DNA of 64,000 nucleotides, from the NCBI GenBank assembly GCA_016235045.1, contig JACRME010000004.1, positions 124,001-188,000 on the forward strand. Reading direction: 5' to 3'. Shown piece by piece: positions 38,219 to 47,801 of the stretch. Origin of the DNA: Nitrosomonadales bacterium (GTDB lineage Bacteria > Pseudomonadota > Gammaproteobacteria > Burkholderiales > Gallionellaceae). The notes under the pieces are model-generated. The model worked only from the letters and a program-made list of their open reading frames with translations. It searched no databases and was not told the DNA's origin. The translations under genes and the position numbers were made by a program. Position 1 is the stretch's first letter; every line of letters starts with the position of its first letter.

Positions 38219-38834
38219 CCTCGACACCGCAGCGGAAACCGCTCCCGAAAAACTCACAGCGTGGCAGCGCTGGGAACTGCCCTCGTTCGAGTCCCAGCGC
38301 GGCTTGCGCCCGGGCGAAGTGACGCTGACCACGGCCGCACAGGTCGAGGCCATACAACGCCAGGCGCGCGACGAAGGCTTCCGCAACGGCTACGCCGAAG
38401 GCGTGCAAAAGGCAGCCCAGGAAAACCAGCGCCTCGCTGCGTTGATCGACGCGCTGGCACAGCAGGTGGACGAACAAATCGCGCACGAATTGCTCGACCT
38501 GTCGCTGGATGTCGCACGCCAGATGCTGCACCAGGCGCTCAGGGTGAACCCGGAACTGGTGCTCGGCGTGGTGCGCGAAGCCATCGGCTCGCTGCCGCAC
38601 TTCAACCAGGGTGCGCATCTGGTATTGCATCCGGACGATGCCGCCCTGGTGCGCGAACGCATGGGCGAGCAGCTCACGCATGCCGGCTGGAAGATTTTCG
38701 AGGATGCCCGTATCGAGCGCGGCGGAGCGCGCTTCGAGACGGCCAACAGCCAGATCGACGCCTCGCCGGAAGCGCGCTGGAAACGCGTGGTCGCCGCGCT
38801 GGGGCAAGACACGACGTGGTTGATAGAAGAATGA
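38211..38834 (+). CDS. fliH: Flagellar assembly protein FliH
   Basis: 207-residue regulator of the FliI ATPase. GFRNGYAEGVQKAAQE is the glycine-repeat helix and the C-terminal half is V/A-type ATPase subunit E-like. It is separated from fliI by 103 bases, almost all of which is a dispersed repeat. Confidence 0.93.
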   Translation: MSDLDTAAETAPEKLTAWQRWELPSFESQRGLRPGEVTLTTAAQVEAIQRQARDEGFRNGYAEGVQKAAQENQRLAALIDALAQQVDEQIAHELLDLSLDVARQMLHQALRVNPELVLGVVREAIGSLPHFNQGAHLVLHPDDAALVRERMGEQLTHAGWKIFEDARIERGGARFETANSQIDASPEARWKRVVAALGQDTTWLIEE

Positions 38835-38842
38835 ACAAACAC

Positions 38843-38926
38843 TCAGCCACAGAGCACACAGAGATCGGGCAACAGCATCTCTCCCGCAGTGGTTTTCTCT
38901 GTGAACTCTGTGTCCTCTGTGGCAAA
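38843..38926. repeat. Dispersed palindromic repeat, copy B (fliH-fliI gap)
   Basis: 84-base element beginning TCAGCCACAGAGCACACAGA and ending TGTCCTCTGTGGCAAA, the same design and size as copy A at 11055-11138. The arms can fold into a long hairpin in the mRNA, inside an operon and 11 bases before the fliI start. Confidence 0.8.
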
Positions 38927-38937
38927 AAGGGTTTTTG

Positions 38938-40338
38938 ATGAACCTCCACCAACAACGCTGGCAAGACGTGCTGCACCTGAACCGCGACATGGTCGCGCAG
39001 AGTACGCCTTTGCTGGTGAGCGGCCGCCTGACCAAGGTGACCGGGCTGGTGATGGAAGCGGTCGGCCTGCGCATGGCAGTGGGCAGCACCTGCTGGATCG
39101 AATTGCCGAACAACCGCATCGAAGCGGAAGTCGTCGGGTTTGCCGGGGACAAGTTGTTCCTGATGCCGGAAAACGACGTGCAGGGCCTGGTGCCCGGTGC
39201 GCGCGTGGCCCCCTCCGAACCGGTGCGCGCCCCTGTCGCCATCGGGCAGCGGCAGCCGCCGCGCAGGCGCAGCGCCGACCTGGCGCGGCATCTTCCGGTC
39301 GGCGAGCATTTGCTGGGACGCGTGCTCGACGGCGCCGGCCGTCCGCTCGACCAATACGGGGCGCTGCTGGACAGCAGGAGCGCACCGCTGCAGAGCCGCC
39401 CGATCAACCCGCTGGAACGCGCCGCGATCAAGGACGCGCTGGATGTCGGCGTGCGCGCCATCAACAGCCTGCTCACCGTCGGCCGCGGTCAGCGCATGGG
39501 CCTGTTCTCCGGTTCCGGCGTCGGCAAGAGCGTGCTGCTCGGCATGATGGCGCGCTACACCAGCGCCGACGTGATCGTGGTCGGGCTGATCGGCGAGCGC
39601 GGGCGCGAAGTGAAGGAATTCATCACCGACATCCTGGGCAAGGAAGGCCTCAAGCGCTCGGTGGTGGTCGCCGCGCCGGCCGACACCAGCCCGCTGATGC
39701 GATTGCAGGGGGCGGCCTATGCCACCACCATCGCCGAATATTTCCGCGATCAGGGCAAGAACGTGCTGCTGATCATGGATTCGCTCACCCGCTACGCGAT
39801 GGCGCAACGCGAAATCGCGCTGGCCATCGGCGAACCGCCCGCCACCAAGGGCTATCCGCCCTCGGTGTTTGCCAAGTTGCCGCAACTGGTCGAACGCGCG
39901 GGCAACGGTGCCGAAGGCGGCGGCTCCATTACCGCGTTCTACACCGTGCTGACCGAGGGCGACGACCAGCAGGATCCCATCGCCGACAGCGCCCGCGCGA
40001 TCCTCGACGGGCACATCGTGCTGTCGCGGCGCCTGGCCGAAGCGGGACATTACCCGGCCATCGATATCGAAGCGTCGATCAGCCGCGCCATGAACCATCT
40101 GGTCAGCCCGCAGCATTTTCAGCAGGTGCAACGCTTCAAGCATCTGTATGCGCATTACCAGCGCAACCACGACCTGATCAGCGTCGGCGCCTATGTGCAG
40201 GGCAGCGATCCGTTGCTGGACGAAGCCATCCAGTTGTATCCCCGTCTGGAGCACTTTCTCAAGCAGGGCATGTACGAGTCGGAGGCGTATGCTGCAAGCA
40301 AGGGGAAGTTTTCCGAATTGTTCCCGAACGAAAGTTGA
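38938..40338 (+). CDS. fliI: Flagellum-specific ATPase FliI
   Basis: F1-beta-like export ATPase of 466 residues with Walker [13 protein letters not shown], Walker [12 protein letters not shown] and the ERGREVKEF segment. ATG 38938 is preceded by AAGGG at 6 bases. Confidence 0.97.
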   Translation: MNLHQQRWQDVLHLNRDMVAQSTPLLVSGRLTKVTGLVMEAVGLRMAVGSTCWIELPNNRIEAEVVGFAGDKLFLMPENDVQGLVPGARVAPSEPVRAPVAIGQRQPPRRRSADLARHLPVGEHLLGRVLDGAGRPLDQYGALLDSRSAPLQSRPINPLERAAIKDALDVGVRAINSLLTVGRGQRMGLFSGSGVGKSVLLGMMARYTSADVIVVGLIGERGREVKEFITDILGKEGLKRSVVVAAPADTSPLMRLQGAAYATTIAEYFRDQGKNVLLIMDSLTRYAMAQREIALAIGEPPATKGYPPSVFAKLPQLVERAGNGAEGGGSITAFYTVLTEGDDQQDPIADSARAILDGHIVLSRRLAEAGHYPAIDIEASISRAMNHLVSPQHFQQVQRFKHLYAHYQRNHDLISVGAYVQGSDPLLDEAIQLYPRLEHFLKQGMYESEAYAASKGKFSELFPNES

Positions 40339-40347
40339 TGAACCAAC

Positions 40348-40809
40348 ATGATCAAGCCCTTTTCACTGCAACCCCTGGTTCACCTGGCGCAACAGCAGAA
40401 CGATGCCGCCACCAAGAAGCTTGGCCAGCTCAACAAGCAGCATCAGACCGCCCAGCAGAAGCTGGATGCGTTGCAGCAGTACCGCAAGGACTACCAGTTG
40501 AAATTCCAGGAGGAAGCCAGGCACGGCATGGCGCCGACGGACATGAAAAATTTCCAGGATTTCATCGCCCGTCTGGATCAGGCCATCCAGCAACAGACTG
40601 CGGTGATCGAGAAGGCCAAGGCCGGCGTGCAAAGCGGGCGCACCGAACTGATGGACACGACACGCAAGATGAAATCGTTCGACACCCTGGCGCAGCGCCA
40701 TTTCGAGGCGGAAAAGAAACAGGAAGCCAAGAGCGAGCAACGCATACAGGATGAATTCACCGGACGCTTCGCCGCCCGCCGGGCAGCGGAAAAAGACGGC
40801 GACAAATAA
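40348..40809 (+). CDS. fliJ: Flagellar export protein FliJ
   Basis: 153-residue coiled-coil stalk of the export ATPase; nearly all helical with many Gln/Lys residues and the FliJ pattern in the first 60 residues. Located 9 bases after fliI. Confidence 0.9.
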   Translation: MIKPFSLQPLVHLAQQQNDAATKKLGQLNKQHQTAQQKLDALQQYRKDYQLKFQEEARHGMAPTDMKNFQDFIARLDQAIQQQTAVIEKAKAGVQSGRTELMDTTRKMKSFDTLAQRHFEAEKKQEAKSEQRIQDEFTGRFAARRAAEKDGDK

Positions 40810-40825
40810 TCACAGGAGCAAGCAC

Positions 40826-41965
40826 ATGACCAATTTGCCCATCACCTCCAGCGCCCCGCAAACCGCGGCCTCGGTGCAGACCGCCAATGGAGCGGAGAGC
40901 GGCGACGCCCAAAGCACCCAACCCTTCGGCGAAGTGCTGGCACGCCAGATCGGCGAACCGGCGGCGAAAGATGCCAAGGCCGGGGACAAGCTGGCCGTCG
41001 AGGCGCTGGCGCAACTCGGCGCCGATGCCAACGCCGGCAAGCCGGATGTTGCCGACGACAAGCGGAACGAAATTGCCGCCACGGACAATACGACGACGCT
41101 GCCGACCGACATGCTGGCCGCCCTGCTGCCGCAAGTCATGAATTCCTCCAGCGTGAAAACCGCGAGCGCGCCCGCAACGGACGCCAAATCCGGCAGCAGT
41201 GCCATCGATGCCGGCGCGGCTACGGGCAAGCGCAGCATTGCCGCAGCGAAGGCGGAATCAAGCGCCGCCGGCGCCGTCATCGATGCCGATACCGCCGCGA
41301 AAGCGACCACCGGGGCGAACCCCGCGGCGCAGGTCGCGCAACCCGCTTTTGCCGCGGCACTCGCCGCATCGGCCAACCGCACGGCTCCCGCCGCCGACGC
41401 GAGTGCCGCCGTGCGCGCGGCGGTCGCGGAGGTGCCGCAACCGAATACCCCGCTGCAACCGAACGCCGCCGCGCTCGCTTCATTGCAGAATACCGCGGCA
41501 AGCATGGCCGCACCGGCCATGCAACCCGTGCAACTGGCAATCGACACGCCGGTCAACCAGAACAAATGGAACGACGAATTCAGCCAGAAGATCACCTGGC
41601 TGGCCACTTCCAGCCAGAACCAGACCGCCGAACTGCATCTCAACCCGCCGCAACTGGGGCCGCTGGATGTGGTGATCAAGGTCAGCGGCGACCAGGCCAC
41701 CGCGCTGTTCACCTCGCCGCACGCCGCCGTGCGCGATGCGGTGGAGCAGGCGCTGCCCCGGCTGCGCGACATGATGGCCGATAACGGCATCATGCGGGGC
41801 AATGCCACCGTCAGCGACCAGGCACCGCGCGACCCGAACCAGAGCGGCACGCAACGCGCAGCCGCGACCGGCAACGACATCCGGGAAACGCCCGCGACCG
41901 GCACCGGCGCCGCCCGGGTATCCCCAATCTCGCGTCATAACGGTATAGTGGACACCTTCGCCTGA
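40826..41965 (+). CDS. fliK: Flagellar hook-length control protein FliK
   Basis: 379 residues from ATG 40826 (AGGAG 7 bases upstream). A long Ala-rich, disordered N-terminal ruler is followed by the Flg_hook domain (about 245-340: WLATSSQNQTAELHLNPPQL, LGPLDVVIKVSGDQATALF). This is the main fliK, in the standard place after fliJ. Confidence 0.93.
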   Translation: MTNLPITSSAPQTAASVQTANGAESGDAQSTQPFGEVLARQIGEPAAKDAKAGDKLAVEALAQLGADANAGKPDVADDKRNEIAATDNTTTLPTDMLAALLPQVMNSSSVKTASAPATDAKSGSSAIDAGAATGKRSIAAAKAESSAAGAVIDADTAAKATTGANPAAQVAQPAFAAALAASANRTAPAADASAAVRAAVAEVPQPNTPLQPNAAALASLQNTAASMAAPAMQPVQLAIDTPVNQNKWNDEFSQKITWLATSSQNQTAELHLNPPQLGPLDVVIKVSGDQATALFTSPHAAVRDAVEQALPRLRDMMADNGIMRGNATVSDQAPRDPNQSGTQRAAATGNDIRETPATGTGAARVSPISRHNGIVDTFA

Positions 41966-42056
41966 AGGTGAAATAAGGTCGGTTTTCAGCCCTATTCCAC
42001 TGATGGCAGGTGCAAGTTCGACTCCATAATGCCAATCAACCACAAGGAATTGCGAG

Positions 42057-42686
42057 ATGCAAAAACCACCCGCCAAATCAGCGCCAGCCCCCGCCGCCAA
42101 GGAAGAAGCGCCCGCTGCTGCGCCACCGAAAAGCAAGAAGATGCTGGTCATCGTCGGCGCTGTGCTGCTGGTTGCCGCTGCCGTCGGAGCAGGCTGGTTC
42201 TTCGGCAAAGGCTCTGCGCCGTCCAGCGAATCCGCAGCAGAACATGAAGAAGGGGCGAAAAATGCCGAACCTGCGCATGAAGCGAAGTTCATCCCGCTGG
42301 GCGAGAATTTCACCGTCAACCTGCTGCGCGAAGAGGGCGACCAATACCTGCAGGCCGGCATTACGCTGAAGATCCTGCAGCCGGAACTGGAAGAAAAGAT
42401 CAAAACCCTGATGCCGGAAATCCGCAGCAAGCTGCTGTTCCTGCTTTCCAGCAAGAAACCTTCCGAACTGCAGACGCTGGAAGGCAAGAAGAAATTGATC
42501 TCGGAAATCATCGGTGTCGTCGATGGCGTGCTCGGCCTGGGCGGTGCTCCCGCCGAAGCGGCGGCGCCCGAAGCCGCACCGGCCGGGGAGGGAGCAGCTT
42601 CCGCACCGGCTGAAGCCCATCAGGCCGCCGAGGCCAAAACCACAGGCGTGGTAGACGTGCTGTTTACCTCCTTCATCATCCAGTGA
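42057..42686 (+). CDS. fliL: Flagellar basal body-associated protein FliL
   Basis: 209 residues: a cytoplasmic Pro/Ala-rich start, one membrane helix (about 29-47), a FliL periplasmic domain (FIPLGENFTVNLLREEGDQY, LLFLLSSKKPSELQTLEGKK), and a low-complexity Ala/Glu insert of about 45 residues (about 150-195) before the C-terminal VLFTSFIIQ. The insert is longer than in most FliL. Confidence 0.93.
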   Translation: MQKPPAKSAPAPAAKEEAPAAAPPKSKKMLVIVGAVLLVAAAVGAGWFFGKGSAPSSESAAEHEEGAKNAEPAHEAKFIPLGENFTVNLLREEGDQYLQAGITLKILQPELEEKIKTLMPEIRSKLLFLLSSKKPSELQTLEGKKKLISEIIGVVDGVLGLGGAPAEAAAPEAAPAGEGAASAPAEAHQAAEAKTTGVVDVLFTSFIIQ

Positions 42687-42701
42687 GCATGAGCTGACGC
42701 C

Positions 42702-43706
42702 ATGAGCAAGGAATTTCTCTCCCAGGACGAAGTCGACTCGCTGCTGCGGGGCGTCACCGGCGAAGCCGAAGAGGCCAAGGCCGAGGTTCCCGAAGGAGAG
42801 GTGCGTCCCTACAACATGGCGACGCAGGAGCGCATCGTGCGCGGGCGCATGCCCACCATGGAGATCATCAACGAGCGCTTCGCGCGGCTGTTCCGCATCG
42901 CGCTGTACAACTTCATCCACCGCAGTTCCGAGGTTTCGGTCGGGCCGGTGAAGGTGATGAAGTTTTCCGAGTTCATCCGCAACCTGCCGGTTCCCGCCAA
43001 CCTGAACCTGGTGCAGGTCAAGCCGCTGCGCGGCAATGCCCTGTTCATCTTCGATCCGAACCTGGTGTTCACGGTGGTCGACAGCCTGTTCGGCGGCGAC
43101 GGGCGTTTCCATACGCGCGTCGAAGGCCGCGAGTTCACCCAGACCGAGCACCGCATCATCCAGAAACTGCTGGAAGTGCTGTTCCAGGCCTACGGCAAGT
43201 CGTGGGATCCGGTCTACAAGCTGGATTTCGAGTTCGTGCGCTCGGAGGTGAATCCGCAGTTCGCCAACATCGCCACGCCGAACGAGGTGGTGGTGGTGAC
43301 CACCTTCGAGGTGGAATTCACCGGCGTCGGCGGCTCCATCCATGTCTGCATGCCCTACGCAATGATCGAGCCGATCCGCGAACTGCTGTACAGCACGATG
43401 CAGGGCGATCACGTCATCGCCGACAAGCGCTGGCTGCACATGCTGTCCAAGCAGATTCAGTCTGCCGAAATCGAGCTTACCGCCGTGCTCGGCCACGCCC
43501 AGATGAACCTGGACCACGTGCTAAAAATGCATAACGGCGACGTCATCCCGCTGGAGGTGGAAGACAACATCCAGGTGCTGGTCGACGGCGTGCCGGTGAT
43601 GGAATGCAAGTATGGCGCGTCCAACGGACAGTATGCGCTGAAGGTGGAAAGAATGATGGCTTCCGAACCTGGCGAGCCGCTCAACGGAGGAATTAAACAT
43701 GGCTGA
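42702..43706 (+). CDS. fliM: Flagellar motor switch protein FliM
   Basis: 334-residue switch protein. It starts with the CheY-binding segment FLSQDEVDSLLRGV, has the GGxG-type middle domain (VGPVKVMKF, FGGDGRF) and the C-terminal SpoA fold. Overlaps fliN by 8 bases. Confidence 0.97.
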   Translation: MSKEFLSQDEVDSLLRGVTGEAEEAKAEVPEGEVRPYNMATQERIVRGRMPTMEIINERFARLFRIALYNFIHRSSEVSVGPVKVMKFSEFIRNLPVPANLNLVQVKPLRGNALFIFDPNLVFTVVDSLFGGDGRFHTRVEGREFTQTEHRIIQKLLEVLFQAYGKSWDPVYKLDFEFVRSEVNPQFANIATPNEVVVVTTFEVEFTGVGGSIHVCMPYAMIEPIRELLYSTMQGDHVIADKRWLHMLSKQIQSAEIELTAVLGHAQMNLDHVLKMHNGDVIPLEVEDNIQVLVDGVPVMECKYGASNGQYALKVERMMASEPGEPLNGGIKHG

Positions 43707-44091
43707 AGAAACCAAAGAACAGATCAGCGCGGACGACTGGGGCGCCGCCATGGCGGAGCAAGCCTCGTCCACCCCGGCCCAGCCGGCCGTATTCGAGCAA
43801 TTCGGCGGGGCGGGCGGTGCGACGGCGCACAACGACCTGGACATGATCCTCGACATCCCGGTGCAGCTCACGGTGGAACTGGGACGCACCAAGATGCCGA
43901 TCAAGAACCTGCTGCAACTGGCACAGGGTTCGGTGGTGGAACTGGCCGGCATGGCGGGCGAACCGCTGGACGTGCTGATCAACGGCTTCCTTATCGCGCA
44001 GGGCGAAGTGGTGGTGGTGAACGACAAGCTGGGCATCCGCCTCACCGACATCATCACCCCGTCGGAGCGCCTGCGCCGCATCAACAAATAG
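43699..44091 (+). CDS. fliN: Flagellar motor switch protein FliN
   Basis: 130 residues with the SpoA core DIPVQLTVELGRTKMPIKNL and VNDKLGIRLTDIITPSERL. Forms the lower C-ring and binds FliH. Confidence 0.97.
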   Translation: MAEETKEQISADDWGAAMAEQASSTPAQPAVFEQFGGAGGATAHNDLDMILDIPVQLTVELGRTKMPIKNLLQLAQGSVVELAGMAGEPLDVLINGFLIAQGEVVVVNDKLGIRLTDIITPSERLRRINK

Positions 44092-44104
44092 CCGGATTAC
44101 CCTC

Positions 44105-44551
44105 ATGCCGACACGTCTCCTTGCTGCCCTTGCTGCAGCATTTTTCTCCCCGCTCGCCCTGGCCGCAGACACGACGCGCCCGGCCTACGTGCCGCCGCCT
44201 GCAGCCGCCTTGTCGTCGGGCAGCGTATTGCAAGTCATCCTGAGCCTGTTGCTGGTGCTGGCCGCCGTGGTGGTGGTTGGCTGGATACTGAAGCGCATCA
44301 ACCTGCCGCAGCAGGGCGCGGGCAACGCACTCAAGGTTATCAGCGGCGTTGCCGTCGGCCAGCGCGAGCGCATCGTGCTGGTGGAGGTGAACGACACCTG
44401 GCTGGTGGTCGGCGTCGCCCCCGGGCAGGTGAATGCGCTGCATACCATGCCGAAAGGCACACTGCCTTCCGCGTCCGGTGCCGCCACCGGCGACGACGGC
44501 AAATTCCAGGTTTGGCTGAAGCAGATGATGGAGAAGCGCAATGCGCCCTAG
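44105..44551 (+). CDS. fliO: Flagellar biosynthetic protein FliO
   Basis: 148 residues: signal-like N-terminus, one membrane helix (about 40-60) and a small cytoplasmic domain with [20 protein letters not shown]. FliO helps assemble the FliP ring. It overlaps fliP by 11 bases. Confidence 0.9.
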   Translation: MPTRLLAALAAAFFSPLALAADTTRPAYVPPPAAALSSGSVLQVILSLLLVLAAVVVVGWILKRINLPQQGAGNALKVISGVAVGQRERIVLVEVNDTWLVVGVAPGQVNALHTMPKGTLPSASGAATGDDGKFQVWLKQMMEKRNAP

Positions 44552-45287
44552 CAGACTGTTCCTGCTTGCCTTGCTGCTCGCGTTCGCCGCAACTGCGCAC
44601 GCGGCCGAAACCGGCCTGCTCGCGCTGAACAGCACGCCCACCCCGGGCGGCGGTCAGACCTACACGCTCAGCCTGCAAACGCTGATCCTGATTTCCTCGC
44701 TAACGTTCCTGCCCGCCATCCTGCTGATGATGACCGGCTTTACGCGAATCATCATCGTGCTGTCGCTGTTGCGCTCCGCGGTCGGCACGCCCTCCTCGCC
44801 GCCGAACCAGGTGCTGGTCGGGCTGGCGCTGTTCCTGACCTTTTTCGTGATGGCCCCGGTATTCGACAAGATTTACACCGACGCCTACCTGCCCTACAGC
44901 GAAAACAAGATCACGTTGCAGCAGGCTTACGACAAGGGCAGCGCGCCGCTGAAAACCTTCATGCTGCGCCAGACGCGCGAGGCCGATCTCGCATTGTTCG
45001 TGCGCATCTCGGAAAGCCCGCCGCTGGAAAGCGCGGAGGATGTGCCGCTCAAGATACTGGTGCCCGCCTATGTCACCAGCGAATTGAAGACCGCGTTCCA
45101 GATCGGCTTTGTGGTGTTCATCCCGTTCCTCATCATCGACATGGTGGTGGCGAGCGTGCTGATGTCCATGGGTATGATGATGCTGTCGCCCGCCATCATC
45201 TCGCTGCCATTCAAGATCATGCTGTTCGTTTTGGCGGACGGCTGGAACCTGCTGATCGGTTCGCTGGTACAGAGCTTCTATACTTGA
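44541..45287 (+). CDS. fliP: Flagellar export gate protein FliP
   Basis: 248 residues with a cleavable signal peptide (first 21 or so), then the FliP core [38 protein letters not shown] and a hydrophobic end. Main ring-former of the FliPQR gate. Confidence 0.97.
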   Translation: MRPSRLFLLALLLAFAATAHAAETGLLALNSTPTPGGGQTYTLSLQTLILISSLTFLPAILLMMTGFTRIIIVLSLLRSAVGTPSSPPNQVLVGLALFLTFFVMAPVFDKIYTDAYLPYSENKITLQQAYDKGSAPLKTFMLRQTREADLALFVRISESPPLESAEDVPLKILVPAYVTSELKTAFQIGFVVFIPFLIIDMVVASVLMSMGMMMLSPAIISLPFKIMLFVLADGWNLLIGSLVQSFYT

Positions 45288-45353
45288 AGGCAGTCGCCAG
45301 CTATTAGTCGCCGGTTTTTGTTAAAACGAAACCGCGAAGCAACAGCCCCACTG

Positions 45354-45387
45354 ACAACTTACAACTTACAACTTACTACTTACCACT
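45354..45387 (+). repeat. Heptanucleotide tandem repeat upstream of fliQ
   Basis: Three perfect ACAACTT units and two near copies (ACTACTT, then ACCACT) lie in the 113-base fliP-fliQ gap, ending just before the GAGG ribosome site of fliQ. A seven-base repeat outside a reading frame could change in copy number; no evidence for function. Confidence 0.7.
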
Positions 45388-45400
45388 AGAGGTAAACAAA

Positions 45401-45670
45401 ATGACCCCCGAATCGGTAATGACCATAGGTCAGCAAGCGCTGGAACTGACCATGATGGTGTCGGCGCCCATGCTGCTCACCGCGCTTATCATCGGCCTGA
45501 TCGTCAGCATTTTCCAGGCCGCGACGCAGATCAACGAAATGACGCTGTCGTTTATTCCCAAGCTGGTCGGCATATTCGTCGTGACCATCGTCTCCGGCCC
45601 GTGGATGATCGGCATCATGCTCGATTACATGACGCGGCTGTACAGCAGCATTCCGTACATGGTAGGTTAA
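45401..45670 (+). CDS. fliQ: Flagellar export gate protein FliQ
   Basis: 89 residues, two membrane helices, with LIVSIFQAATQINEMTLSFIPKL, the family signature. GAGG lies 8 bases before the ATG. Confidence 0.97.
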   Translation: MTPESVMTIGQQALELTMMVSAPMLLTALIIGLIVSIFQAATQINEMTLSFIPKLVGIFVVTIVSGPWMIGIMLDYMTRLYSSIPYMVG

Positions 45671-45698
45671 AACCCCAAGCGGACACCCCGACCTCGCC

Positions 45699-46487
45699 AT
45701 GATCAGCTTCACCAGCGCCCAGCTGACTGCTTGGTTCGCCGCCTTCATTTTCCCGCTCGCGCGCATCCTGGCCCTGATTGCCAGCGCGCCCATCCTGGGC
45801 AACCGTCAGGTTCCCGCGCGCATCAAAGTCGGACTGGCGTTCGCCATCACCGTCATCGTCGCGCCGACCCTCGACATCCCGGCCGGTCTCGATCCTGCAT
45901 CGGCGCAGGGCCTGTTTATCCTGATGCAGCAGATCGTCGCCGGGCTCATCATGGGTTTCGCCCTGCGGCTCGTATTTACCGCGGTGGAAATGGCAGGCGA
46001 TATTGCGGGCTTGCAAATGGGATTGGGGTTTGCCAGCTTTTACGACCCGCAGAACGCCTCGTTCACGCCCATCGTCGCGCAGTTTCTCGGCATCATCGCC
46101 GCACTGGTTTTTCTCGCCGCCGACGGCCATCTCTACATGCTGGCGGCAATGTACGACAGCTTCCGCGAATTCCCCATCGGGGCCGGCGTGCCTTCCGCCA
46201 ATGCGTTCCGCACGATCGCCGAATGGGGCGGCTCCCTGTTCAACAACGCCCTGCAATTCGCGTTGCCGCTGATCGGCGCACTGCTCATCGCCAACCTCGC
46301 CCTCGGCATCCTCACGCGCAGCGCACCGCAGCTCAACATCTTCGCGGTCGGCTTCCCGATCACCATCGCCATCGGCTTCGCCGCCCTGATGCTCACCATC
46401 CCCTACCTCGCCCCGCTGATGGAGTACTTCACCCACTCTGCGCTGGATTCCGTATCGCGCGCCATGCAGCAGCTTGGCGGGCGTTGA
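45699..46487 (+). CDS. fliR: Flagellar export gate protein FliR
   Basis: 262 residues, about six membrane helices, with RILALIASAPILGNRQVPARIKVGL and GLQMGLGFASFYDPQN. Last gene of the fliF-R run; flhB and flhA do not follow. Confidence 0.96.
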   Translation: MISFTSAQLTAWFAAFIFPLARILALIASAPILGNRQVPARIKVGLAFAITVIVAPTLDIPAGLDPASAQGLFILMQQIVAGLIMGFALRLVFTAVEMAGDIAGLQMGLGFASFYDPQNASFTPIVAQFLGIIAALVFLAADGHLYMLAAMYDSFREFPIGAGVPSANAFRTIAEWGGSLFNNALQFALPLIGALLIANLALGILTRSAPQLNIFAVGFPITIAIGFAALMLTIPYLAPLMEYFTHSALDSVSRAMQQLGGR

Positions 46488-46587
46488 ACGAGCGCTTCCC
46501 TCTCTACCCATTGATATGAATTGATTTTCCGGCAGGTGCCATTTGCTCCAGCCACATCGGCAACGCATGTACTCGGCCCGATTCGTT

Positions 46588-46602
46588 GACCAAAGTTTGG
46601 TC
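46588..46602. promoter_or_regulatory. Perfect palindrome in the fliR-downstream gap
   Basis: GACCAAA-G-TTTGGTC is a perfect 7-bp inverted repeat lying 69 bases before the small ORF at 46671. It includes TTGACC, which could be a -35 box, but no good -10 follows. It could be an operator; there is no T run for a terminator. The rest of 46488-46670 shows nothing else. Confidence 0.35.
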
Positions 46603-46670
46603 GAAGAGTAGCCTCGAATGGCAGTGCACCAACGCAGATGCCTGCTGCAAATGCTCCGCAGGAGGACATC

Positions 46671-46925
46671 ATGAAACGTCCAAACGAACCCAGCCGCACC
46701 GAGCCAGCGAATTTCCCGAGCGCGGAAAAAAACGGTGCAAAGGCGCCCGAAATACCCGGTTTCGTGTTTCATCCCGCTCGTCGCGCATCCGATACCTGCC
46801 CAATCTCCAGGTTGCCTGCCGACTCGGAATGCCCTCCGACTTCCCCAAAAATCCATGAGTTGCGAGAGCGATATGCAGCCCAACAAACGGTAGTTGCTCG
46901 CCTGAAATCGCGTCTCCCGAACTAG
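46671..46925 (+). CDS. Hypothetical small protein, 84 residues
   Basis: Not recognised. ATG 46671 is preceded by a strong AGGAGG ribosome site 5 bases away. The protein is polar, rich in Pro, Arg and Ser, with no membrane segment; a short helix (ELRERYAAQQTVVARLKSRL) ends it. Only the ribosome site supports it, so it may be spurious. It lies alone between fliR and the hemerythrin. Confidence 0.4.
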   Translation: MKRPNEPSRTEPANFPSAEKNGAKAPEIPGFVFHPARRASDTCPISRLPADSECPPTSPKIHELRERYAAQQTVVARLKSRLPN

Positions 46926-47072
46926 TTTCGATTTGGAGCAGGCCAATTCTTGTTCGGCAAGCTGCCCGGCCCGCGGTCACGATTCCGTCGAAAACTGTCG
47001 CTTATACGTCATCCGAACAGTGACTTAGGCATTTCACCCTTGATTTCATGGCGCGTTTAATATCCACACAGC

Positions 47073-47088
47073 TGGCACGTGTTTTGCA
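47073..47088 (+). promoter_or_regulatory. Sigma54 (-24/-12) promoter of the bacteriohemerythrin gene
   Basis: TGGCACG (47073-47079), four bases, TTGCA (47084-47088): an exact match to TGGCACG-N4-TTGCW with GG-N10-GC spacing. The expected start is near 47099, leaving a leader of about 88 bases before the hemerythrin ATG. An ACTGTCG...CGAACAGT inverted repeat at about 46989-47015 could be an activator site. Confidence 0.85.
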
Positions 47089-47186
47089 ATAATCAAGCAC
47101 GTACAGTTAAAATGGTTTCTTTGACTCCCCCGCAAAGCATTAACGACGGTGGAGTCGGGATGAACCGCAATCGACAGGGTAATGCC

Positions 47187-47642
47187 ATGGCCAAGACAAT
47201 ATGGACTTCAAATCTGAACACCGGGATTGAAGCGATCGACAAACAGCACAGAAAGATTGTGGACTACATCAACCAGCTTGACGATGCGATAAGCAGCGGA
47301 AGAAAGAAGGAACTCGTCGCCAAAGTGATCGACAGTCTGGCGGACTACACCTATTCCCACTTCAAATATGAAGAAAGATTGCTGGAAGAAGTCAGTTACC
47401 CCTTCCTGAAAGCGCACAGGAATATTCACCAGATCTTTATCCGGCGCCTTGGCGAATATCAGGTGCGATTCAAGCGCGGCGAAGACATTTCCGAAGAATT
47501 GCACATGATGATGTTCAACTGGTTGTTCGGCCATATCAAGCACGACGATATGGACTATGTAGCAGCCGTAGGCAATCTGTCGCTCCCGGATGATGCGGCG
47601 GAAGAAAACAGAAAAGGCTTCTTCGGCAAACTTTTCGGCTGA
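47187..47642 (+). CDS. Bacteriohemerythrin
   Basis: 151-residue non-heme diiron oxygen-binding protein. With ATG 47187 the ligands fall at H21, H58, E62, H77, H81, H116 and D121, almost the numbering of Methylococcus McHr, which supports this start (AGGG 7 bases before); ATG 47160 with GGAG is the alternative. It is a single-domain soluble form and could deliver or buffer oxygen. It is the only gene in the window with a perfect sigma54 promoter directly in front. An ATCCGG hairpin at 47662-47679 follows. Confidence 0.92.
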   Translation: MAKTIWTSNLNTGIEAIDKQHRKIVDYINQLDDAISSGRKKELVAKVIDSLADYTYSHFKYEERLLEEVSYPFLKAHRNIHQIFIRRLGEYQVRFKRGEDISEELHMMMFNWLFGHIKHDDMDYVAAVGNLSLPDDAAEENRKGFFGKLFG

Positions 47643-47801
47643 TTGCCCTGCTCCGCAGATGCCGGATTTTTCCATCCGGAATTATTCGACTTGGCGTCAC
47701 GACTATTTCAATCCCTGCAGCCTGGATAGTAGCGTCGCGCGGCACGCTGCACATTCCCTGTCCAAAACCATTTTACCTTGTCGTCTTTGGCTGGCTCCGG
47801 A

